Of a DNA stretch of 14,208 nt, positions 1 to 6,369 are shown one piece after another. Positions within the stretch are counted from its first letter, which is position 1, and each line of letters starts with the position of its first letter. Origin of the DNA: Dinochytrium kinnereticum (lineage: Eukaryota; Chytridiomycota; Chytridiomycetes; Chytridiales; Chytridiaceae); NCBI GenBank assembly GCA_027604005.1, contig JADGJT010000361.1, positions 1 to 14,208 on the forward strand, given 5' to 3'. The position numbers and the translations under genes are program-made. The notes beneath the pieces were generated by a model. The model did not search any database. It was not told the DNA's origin and saw only the letters and a list, made by a program, of their open reading frames with translations.

Positions 1-88
1 TATATATTTCTTGGGGTTTTTTGCCGTCTAAATTTCCTTCCCGATTGGTGTGCCTAATTTTTTTTGCCGGGTGGTGGGGGTTGGGTTT

Positions 89-132
89 TTTAATTTTTTT
101 TTTTTTTTTTTCTTTTCTTTCTTTTCTTTTAG
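89..132 (+). repeat. Poly-T/pyrimidine tract ending in TTTTAG
   Basis: A run of about 19 T follows TTTTTTAA and passes into alternating C/T up to AG at 131-132. It may act as a polypyrimidine tract with 3' splice site in a leader, as a nucleosome-depleting T-tract in a promoter, or as simple low-complexity sequence. No choice can be made without transcript data. Confidence 0.6.
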
Positions 133-745
133 GGATTGCGACGGAGCTGGGGGGTTTGTGTTATATTGCTGGAGCAGGCTTCAGTCGGCTGCTTACGCGT
201 GCTTTCTATACTGCGTGCGTTATTCGGCTTGCTGCATAAGTTATTGTAAACAGGCGGGTGTGGGCCTCTCATTTCAAGCAAACAACATCCCCAATTCCCC
301 CTTTTCTTCTTCTTTTTGGGGTATTTCGCGTCAAAGCTGCGCAATCATCTTTTTTCATTGATTTCATTCCGAGGTTTTGTGAGACTGGTCGACTGTTCGG
401 CGGGGCGGTTTGGTTTTTAGGTGCCCCCTTTTTTTTTCTTTTTTTTTCTTCCTTCGTCTTCTTCTTGGTTATTCTCGCCTTTTTTTCAGGGGCGAACGTG
501 GTTTGTGTCTGGTGTTTGGAGACTTCAGAAGGCTGAAAAGTGACGAGGCTGAGGGTAAAAGCATCGGAGATATTTTGAAGCCTCGGCCGAAGTAGCCTTG
601 TTTTCCCGTGCTGAAGATTCGGCGCGTTCCAAAACCACTGCGTACGTACGTGATTCTCAAAAAGCTTTACTCATTTCTCATAATCAATAATCTCACCGTG
701 CCCAACTCCCTACCCTTTTAGAAAATAGTCTTGTTTTGTTCCTTA

Positions 746-760
746 ATGCTTCCACATTGA
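746..760 (+). other. Upstream ORF of four codons (MLPH) before the bZIP start
   Basis: This is ATG CTT CCA CAT TGA. The stop ends 8 bases before the bZIP ATG at 769, and the reading frame differs from that of the gene. It is the first ATG in the window on this strand. Its context is weak (T at -3, C at +4), whereas the main ATG has A at -3 and G at +4, so leaky scanning past it is expected. Genes of the Gcn4/CPC1 family are known for control by short upstream ORFs. Whether this one acts that way is inference, and 8 bases is short for classical reinitiation. Confidence 0.5.
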
Positions 761-768
761 AAAACAGC

Positions 769-2293
769 ATGGAACCAGAAAATAACTCTTCCACGAACGA
801 TCAGGAGCCGCCAACCACCACTCAGGCTGATTCGATATGGATCCCTTCACATGATGCTGATTTGTTTGGAGAGGGTGGATGGTTTGGGAGAGGGGTTGCG
901 GAGGGTTCTGGAGATGGACGTAAGTTCATTTTTTCTTTTATTCTTCCTTTTTGTTGCATGGGTTAGGAAATATATGTACGAGGGTGATGCTCTAGCTGCG
1001 ACTACACATATTTTATTATGTACCCTGCTTTTCTGCCCAAATTTCTAATCAGTTCGCGAAAAAGCTTTCCAAACCTTCCTCATGGACTCCCATCTGACCC
1101 TCGAAAATCCCCTGGCCGACGTGCATCTCTTCCAAAACCCAAGCATGGGTGCCAATGAAACAAACACATCAACTATCCCGTCTTTTGATCCTGACGTTTT
1201 ACGGGACTACGCGACGAGAGTAGGACCTGCGAGGTTGGCGAGTGGTGAGGGACCAAGTGGGTCAAACGTGGTGGAGGCGATGTCAACTTCTCCAGCATCT
1301 TTTGATCGTGCGGATGATGGAAGCAGAGTTAAGAGTGCGGGGATTGGAAGTAGCGTAGGGTCGTTAGAGAGTTCGTCGTCCACTTCTCCCCCTTCTTTTG
1401 GTCACAGCCTTGAAGAGATTAAACCCCACAGTGGATCTGGAGCCGGGTTGGGGAATTGGGCTCCGTGGGCGATAGAAGATGGTAGGATTATTGTGAGTCG
1501 GTTAAGTGGAGATAGGACCGGATATGACGCGTTGGGGAGAGGGACGTATGATACTGGAAGAGAAACTGGTGGTAACAGTAGATCACTGTCTACTTGCTCT
1601 GGACCTGAGTCTGGGTGTGGATCCGGGGACTCTTCCAATCTTCGGCGTATCGATCCATCGAATTTGCATGCACTTGCGGAGGGCGACGTAGGGGATGGTG
1701 CGGGGATGTTGAAGAGACGGAGATCGGTGGCTGCATCGGAAAATCGAGGAAGCGGAAGCCCTTTTGAGGATGGTGAGGAGGAGGAGGGGGGTGGTGGTGG
1801 TGCTGGGTTGAGTAAGGAAGAAGAGAAGGATCTTGTTAGAAGGAGACGAAACACAGAGGCGGCAAGAAGAAGCCGTGACAAGAAAAACGCGAAGGTTTGT
1901 TTCGAGTTTGTTTAATTTAAGGCCTGGATTTTTCTTTCCCTGTCCACACATCAAAATGCCTCTTTATTATTATTTTTTTTCGCTAGCAAATGACAAAAGG
2001 ATAACTCCCTTTTCTCCTAAACCTTGATAAACCAACCTCAACCCTTTTGTTCTTATTTTATTTTCGCACCACCCCACCTACAGCTCTCCCACCTAGAAGG
2101 TGTCATCGGCAACCTCGAACGAGAAAACTCCAATCTCAAGATCCGTGCCGCAGTCCTTCAAAATGATAAAACAAACCTACAGATACGCGAACGTGAACTT
2201 CAAAAGAGGATTTCGGCTCTTGAGGGACAGCTTGAGGAGGTGCATCGAACTATGCAGACAGCTGCCATGAGGGCTCGAGGGGTTTTGGAGTGA
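769..2293 (+). CDS. bZIP transcription factor, Gcn4/CPC1-type DNA-binding domain (3 exons)
   Basis: Exons 769-919, 1053-1894 and 2084-2293 join in frame to 400 residues. Donors are GTAAGT and GTTTGT; acceptors are ATCAG and TACAG. The start ATG has an AGCATGG context. The C-terminal bZIP domain shows N317-T-E-A-A-R-R-S-R325, matching the Gcn4 basic region; the DNA-contacting N317, A320, A321, S324 and R325 are all present. The spacing to the first zipper leucine is the same as in Gcn4. Leucines follow every seven residues at 335, 342, 349, 356, 363, 370 and 377, with V384 next. N346 sits at the same core a position as the buried Asn of Gcn4. Residues 1-300 are Ser/Gly/Asp-rich and probably disordered, likely holding activation segments (aromatic and acidic residues near 23-70), with an E/G run just before the basic region. 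It should bind TGACTCA-like sites as a dimer in the nucleus. The exact orthologue is uncertain because the zipper is longer than in Gcn4. Confidence 0.88.
1895..2083 (+). other. Intron separating basic region from leucine zipper
   Basis: This phase-0 intron falls exactly after the last basic-region codon (AAG, K331) and before the first zipper codon (CTC, L332). The donor GTTTGT is weaker than the GTAAGT/GTGAGT donors elsewhere in the window. If retained, the frame runs seven codons (VCFEFV and stop), giving a bZIP protein with a basic region but no zipper. The placement is supported by the perfect Gcn4-like spacing after splicing. Confidence 0.85.
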
Positions 2294-2522
2294 GTTGGTG
2301 GCAAGGGGGGGCGCGTACAGTGAGTTGTTTCTTTAAAGTGTATCAAGGGTGTTTGACCAGCCACGGCATTAGCAACTGCCGCGTCGCCAGGGGGATTATT
2401 ATGTAGCTTTGGGGTTGGTTGCTTTGGGGCAGAATTTGTTTGATGGCTGAAAGGAAATACAAAAAAATATTTCGCCTCACCTGCGCCTCTCGAAATGTCG
2501 GATACTTTAATTATTGCAGCGT

Positions 2523-2731
2523 GCAATCAGCCTCCGCCGCACGCCCTCATCCACGCAGAAACGCACATACAGCACACCCCACCACACGCACCCCCAATCA
2601 CCCTTTAGTTGTCACGCTTCACCCAGTGTGTCCCCATACTCCCAATCACCCAACACTCGCCCTCCTCTCCGTGTCGCTGTCTCTCAATCACGCTCCCAGC
2701 AATCCATCAAATCAAGATCGTCTCCCAATCC
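2523..2731 (+). promoter_or_regulatory. Array of CAATC/CCAAT boxes
   Basis: CAATCA or CAATCC occurs in the same orientation at 2524, 2595, 2643, 2685 and 2726. Three of these are full CCAAT cores (2594-2600, 2642-2648, 2725-2731). The last four are spaced 48, 42 and 41 bases apart. CCAAT followed by C/A is the preferred site of the fungal HAP/CBF complex, so this is a plausible promoter for the gene at 3189. Confidence 0.5.
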
Positions 2732-2929
2732 CAGGCGTGTCTGTGTCTGTTCCGCAGTGGTTGATTTGCGGTGCTCAGGCGCGTTGTATCAGCAGCGTTG
2801 GTCGTCCTGGTCGTGCATCAGTGGATTGGGACGTCTGTCAGCTTGGAAAAAAGCAAAATTGTGGTTTGTGGAGGCTTCTTGGTGCTGCTTGCCCCCTTCC
2901 TTGCACCACACACAACAAATCCTAAAACC

Positions 2930-2938
2930 ATGCAATAG
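2930..2938 (+). other. Two-codon upstream ORF (MQ, stop)
   Basis: This is ATG CAA TAG with A at -3, a good initiation context. It is the only ATG in the roughly 690 bases before the coding start at 3189. If transcribed, it would be met by scanning ribosomes, with 250 bases left for reinitiation. Confidence 0.4.
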
Positions 2939-3188
2939 CTGCTCCTTGCTCTACGGTTTCTTCATTTCCCTCCTCCATCAGTAGCTGGCGACGCACGTTG
3001 CTGATCTGACGATACGATACTCTTGACCGAACTGCTCTGCTCTGCTGTGATAGCTGGACTGCCTGATCCTTTACCCCACAACCAACCCATCACCGATTCC
3101 TAGAGTAATAGACTTTATTGCAGCCTGCAACCCCCCACCCACCACCACCACCGACTCTTCCTCCCTCTCATCTCTAAGCAACCACACC

Positions 3189-4909
3189 ATGTCGGCTACC
3201 ACCGCCGCTGTCCCCATGCCGTCGTCAACCACAACCCCAGCTTCGGCCCCCGCCAAACCTCCGAAACCGGCTTCAATGACTCTCTCAAGGCAACAACCTC
3301 AACCTCAGCAGCAGCAGCAACCCGCCACTGCCGCCGCCGCCGAAAAACCATCATCGGCGTCCCCCAGACCTTCCAACCCTCCTTCTCTTGCCATTCCGAA
3401 TGGCAACACAAAGTCCGCTTCGACACTGAAGCCCAATGTTGCCGCTCCCGCTGACCGCCCTTCTTCTTTGGTGTTGACGGCTACAAGAATTCAGCGAAAG
3501 GGTAGGGAGGAGGATGCGGTTGTTCCTTCCGGCGAATTGGCTCCTGCTTCTACCAATCCTTTTGATGATCCTGATGCTATTGTGGCTGTTAACCCTTTTG
3601 AGGAGAAGGCGGTCGCTGCTCCTGTGGTTGTTGCTCAAGAGGGAGAGGAGGAGGATGATGGAGATGATGATGAGGTCGCTTCCATGGAGGAGGGGAGGGC
3701 TACATCTCCTGAGGCGGAGACAAAGGCCCCTCATCTTCCCACGCCGCCGCTGTCGGGGACTTCCACACCCCCTAAGTCAGCATTGAAGAATACAAACGGG
3801 TCTTCGTCGTCGTTGGTATCGTCGGCTGCAGCTTCTGTGAAAAGTGGGATGAAGGCTAGTGATATTGCTGCGTTGCGGAAGGTTAACTTGTGAGTGTCAT
3901 TTGCTTCCGATGTTCTATTGTTGGCAGCATGTTTGATAAGCCTTTTCATTTACAATATCTTTTTTGTTGTAATGCTGATATATCCTTTTTTTCAATTTGC
4001 AGCTGGCAATGGGTCGATGTTGGTTTCTCTCACTCTTCTGATGAGTACGACAGAATCCCAATCGAACCGGAGCCCCTAACCAAAGAAGGCGCTATGGAAG
4101 TCATCGCCATGCGTTTAGAGATGCGCCGAATCACTCAAGAGCTCTACCGATGGAGAGAAGAATACGAACGAGCCACTACTTTCCACCACCAGCAACAGCA
4201 CGACGATGACGACTCCCTTGACGAAGAGCCTAGCCATGATGAAACCGAAGTAGACCGCAGCAGGCCTCTTGGTCAATCCCAGAAACCTCCCGCCAAGCCT
4301 CGTCGTAACGCCTCCATCGCCTCTGCACCTGCCGCCTCGACTTCATCCACCATCGTCTCAAACTTTCAGAAAAAGTTCCCTATGCATCCCCCCATCCCCA
4401 GCCCGCCACCTTCGAGGATGCCGCAGTACCCGCATCCGCAGTATCCGCAGCAGCTTGTCGCCAGGCCTCAGGGAGGTATGCCGCCGAAATCTGCACCTGC
4501 TGGGGTTTTGGCACCACAGCTGCCTGATCCTCCTGTTGCGGGTGGAAGTGGTTCGACCAAGAGTGGAGGGCTGACCCGACGCAGCTCAACGGGCTCTTCG
4601 TTTTTGTTTGGAGGTCGGTCGAACCGTGGATCGCCTTCTCCTCCACCGGCGAGTACCGCTGCTGGAGCTGCTACGGAGTCACCTCCGCCTCAGCAGAGGG
4701 TTGGATTGTTTGGACAGCAGTTGTCTAATTCCAATGTTTCGACGGCTCGTCCTCACTCGCATCATGATGCGCCTGCTGGGGTTGCTAGACCGCAAGTACC
4801 TTCGAGCGTTTTCTCGAACTCGAGGTGGAGTTGGAATGAGGCTGTCGCTAGACAGCATTCTGGGTTTGGAAGTGGGGAAGGGGAGAAGACGGTCAAGAAG
4901 GGACCTTGA
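3189..4909 (+). CDS. Probable protein phosphatase 1 (Glc7) regulatory/targeting subunit, spinophilin/Bni4-like docking segment (2 exons)
   Basis: Exons 3189-3889 and 4003-4909 join in frame to 535 residues, with donor GTGAGT and acceptor TTTGCAG; the start context is CACCATGTC. Most of the protein is low complexity: A/P/S/Q-rich to about 90, acidic around 145-175, and Pro/Ser-rich after 310. The one ordered-looking stretch is 225-291. It begins R230-K-V-N-F234, an RVxF PP1-docking motif, continues to S-D-E-Y249-D-R251, then P-I-E-P-E-P-L-T and a charged helix (about 260-291). From family knowledge, animal neurabin/spinophilin has RKI-x-F followed by NEDYDRR at nearly the same spacing, and fungal Bni4-type proteins have VRF followed by EYDRRGE. 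I infer that it tethers PP1/Glc7 to a site such as the cell cortex or septum. A PxxPxR stretch in KPPAKPRR (about 309) is a possible SH3 ligand. The orthologue is not recognised, so the role is a hypothesis. Confidence 0.62.
3890..4002 (+). other. Intron splitting the RVxF codon for Phe234
   Basis: The intron lies after the second base of the codon for the Phe of KVNF. Splicing gives TT+C (Phe). Retention gives TTG TGA, that is Leu then stop, with the stop made by the donor itself (GTGAGT). The branch/acceptor region is T-rich and ends in TTTGCAG. Confidence 0.85.
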
Positions 4910-5627
4910 GTCTGATGGTATATTTTCGGGGTTATGCGCGGGGTGGTGGGAGAGGGGTAATCTTTTTTCTTTCTTGTTTAGTATAAGGGAGGGTATTTTA
5001 GCACCATTTTTTCCTTTTTATTGTTGTTGTTGCTGCTATATTCTTTCCTTGTCTTTCTTGTTCTGCGGGCTATGAGCTTAGGGACTCTTAATTCTTTCTA
5101 TCCACTGGGATTTCTCACTATAGGATTACTCAGCGGGTGCTTTTGGCCTTTTAAACACACTCTTGTTTTTCACCAGGCTGCTCATGTCATATAAAAGGGA
5201 GGGCTGTTGGTTGAGGGAAAAGGTGGGTAGATTCGGCGGGGGGTTTTCTAAGTTTTCTTCATTCTTTTTCTGCTTATAGCGTTGGGATTCTTTTTGTCTT
5301 TTTATGTACTTTTTGGATATTGTTTATTTGGATTTTTGCTGTTGTGTTTTTTTCCTAGTCGTTTGGTCTTTGTTCCTTCGTTTTTAGAAAAAGAAAGAAA
5401 ATACTTTTTTTTTGTTATTGATGAATGCAGCCATGGTTGTTATTTCCCTTTCCCCCCAACCCCCTTCTTTCATTAAACATATTTATCTGAAATTTTCTGG
5501 CGTGTAATGTACTAATTCATGTATACTATAATTATAGATGTTACAGTATTCTTTCTTATGCTTAAAAAAACAAACGAGGTTTAATGAAGAACATAAGCCG
5601 CCAAGCAACTTGTTCAGGAAAGAAATT

Positions 5628-5691
5628 GGTGGCGGTGTTGAGTGACGGTTGACTAGTCATCGGAACCGTCAGCCCCAACTCCACCGTCACC
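5628..5691. repeat. Imperfect inverted repeat with nested TGACGGTT hairpin
   Basis: The outer arms are GGTGGCGGTG (5628-5637) and CACCGTCACC (5682-5691), 9 of 10 paired. The inner arms TGACGGTT (5643-5650) and AACCGTCA (5664-5671) are perfect, with a 13-base loop. A 10-bp palindrome TGACTAGTCA (5650-5659) overlaps the inner arm and loop. It may be a cluster of transcription-factor half-sites or a folded RNA. Confidence 0.6.
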
Positions 5692-5828
5692 ATCAATTCA
5701 CGACCGCACGACAGAGAGCGTGGCTAGCTGGTGTCCTTCATCCATGACACACGACGTGCCCCTGTCAGGTGTGAACCCTCCTCGCCCAATGCTTTGGTTT
5801 GCAGCCCCTGCTTGGCGGCACATACGCA

Positions 5829-5852
5829 GAGGATGGCAGACCGCCATTCCTC
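5829..5852. repeat. Small hairpin, 8-bp stem with one bulge
   Basis: GAGGATGG (5829-5836) can pair with CCATTCCTC (5844-5852) with one bulged T, leaving a 7-base loop. Its function is unknown. It lies in the same GC-richer island as the other inverted repeats. Confidence 0.4.
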
Positions 5853-5889
5853 CATTAGCAGCGTGTCAAGTGACTGAACGAGCGTGAGC

Positions 5890-5916
5890 GCCGTCATCAG
5901 TGTTTCAGATGACGGC
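5890..5916. repeat. Perfect 9-bp inverted repeat GCCGTCATC/GATGACGGC
   Basis: The arms at 5890-5898 and 5908-5916 are exact reverse complements around a 9-base loop. The right arm abuts a CCAAT box, GGCCAATCAG (5914-5923). The arms carry the TGACG half-site of CRE-type elements. It is likely regulatory for the transporter gene downstream. Confidence 0.6.
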
Positions 5917-5921
5917 CAATC
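5915..5921 (+). promoter_or_regulatory. CCAAT box (CCAATCA)
   Basis: The heptamer fits the optimal HAP/CBF site. It lies about 190 bases upstream of the TATA palindrome and 450 upstream of the coding start of the NIPA-type gene. Confidence 0.45.
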
Positions 5922-6109
5922 AGCCGGGTGTTGATGTCGTTTCGTTGATGGCAAATGGGTTTTGTGTTGGGAGTTTCAAGAGGTGGTGGATGAACCGGCG
6001 GTAGCGGGTGCATGGGCGAGTGTTTGTGTTCATGTTTGTTGGTGGAGTTCCGGCGGTTGCTGGGCATGTAGCCTCGTTTGTGGACCTCCAAAAAAAGAAT
6101 GAATTTGAG

Positions 6110-6127
6110 ATTTATTTATAAATAAAT
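6110..6127 (+). promoter_or_regulatory. TATA-containing 18-bp perfect palindrome
   Basis: ATTTATTTATAAATAAAT is its own reverse complement and contains TTATAAAT. It sits 243 bases upstream of the ATG at 6370. The downstream C-rich leader has no ATG, which fits transcription starting shortly after this element. Because it is symmetric, the element alone gives no direction. Confidence 0.5.
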
Positions 6128-6369
6128 TTGCAACGGCCACTTTCCCTCACTTCACACCGCCCCCGCCGTCCTTCCCTCCAATTCAACAACGAGATCGTTG
6201 CGCATCCCCCCCATACCCCTCCCCCCCGCATCGCTTGATACCGCTGCCTCTCCGCCTTACTCTCAAGGCGATTCCGGACGAGGAAGGGCTGACTGGATTG
6301 CTGCGTGGAGATTGACGCAGGCTTCACGCATCGCCCTTTGCCTGTTCATCAAAGACACATAACACAGCC

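Larger units (their letters stand above)
1..768 (+). promoter_or_regulatory. Upstream region and likely long leader of the bZIP gene
   Basis: No protein gene is recognisable here. The stretch is very T-rich on the + strand, with pyrimidine runs around 89-131 and 421-487 that each end in a good splice-acceptor-like AG (131-132 and 487-488). Reading positions 1-745 base by base, I find no ATG on the + strand, although CAT (ATG on the other strand) occurs about nine times. The first ATG is at 746. This asymmetry suggests that much of the stretch is transcribed as an untranslated leader of the downstream gene, perhaps with leader introns. The transcription start cannot be placed from sequence alone. 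The first hundred or so bases could also be the 3' end of a neighbouring gene. Confidence 0.5.
2294..3188 (+). promoter_or_regulatory. Intergenic: bZIP 3' end, then promoter/leader of the next gene
   Basis: About the first 200 bases are the likely 3' UTR of the bZIP gene, including an A-rich stretch near 2455-2468. From about 2520 the sequence becomes C/A-rich and carries repeated CAATC boxes, then a more balanced leader. On the + strand, ATGs occur near 2401, 2443 and 2494, then only one (2930) before the coding start at 3189. I see no convincing gene. An open frame from 2443 to 2925 is discussed under rejected items. Confidence 0.5.
4910..6369 (+). promoter_or_regulatory. Long intergenic region: T-rich 3' side, GC-richer structured island, promoter
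   Basis: From 4910 to about 5560 the sequence is T-rich, like a 3' UTR and downstream region. From about 5620 to 6090 it is GC-richer and contains several inverted repeats and TGACGG motifs. A CCAAT box lies at 5915-5921 and a TATA palindrome at 6110-6127. From 6127 to the start at 6370 it is a C-rich leader with no ATG. Small open frames on the - strand in 5724-6091 show no recognisable protein. No tRNA or rRNA signature was seen. Confidence 0.5.

Noticed and set aside
640..651. CGTACGTACG palindrome near the bZIP gene
   Set aside because: Short and simple, not a recognised binding site, and too weak to call regulatory.
1402..1881. A 159-codon - strand frame opposite the bZIP exon
   Set aside because: Pro/Ser-rich shadow of the Gly/Glu/Ser-rich coding strand, with no independent support.
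2443..2925. A 160-codon ATG-started open frame between the first two genes
   Set aside because: It lies in low-stop C/A-rich promoter sequence, a second long frame is open over the same bases, the translation shows no domain, and it runs across the CCAAT array. Transcript data could still change this.
6066..6071. ATGTAG start-stop element upstream of the NIPA-type gene
   Set aside because: It lies upstream of the TATA palindrome at 6110, so it is probably not in the transcript.
5724..6091. Two overlapping - strand open frames (76 and 64 codons)
   Set aside because: No recognisable motif, no convincing splice pairing between them, and they overlap hairpins and the CCAAT box.
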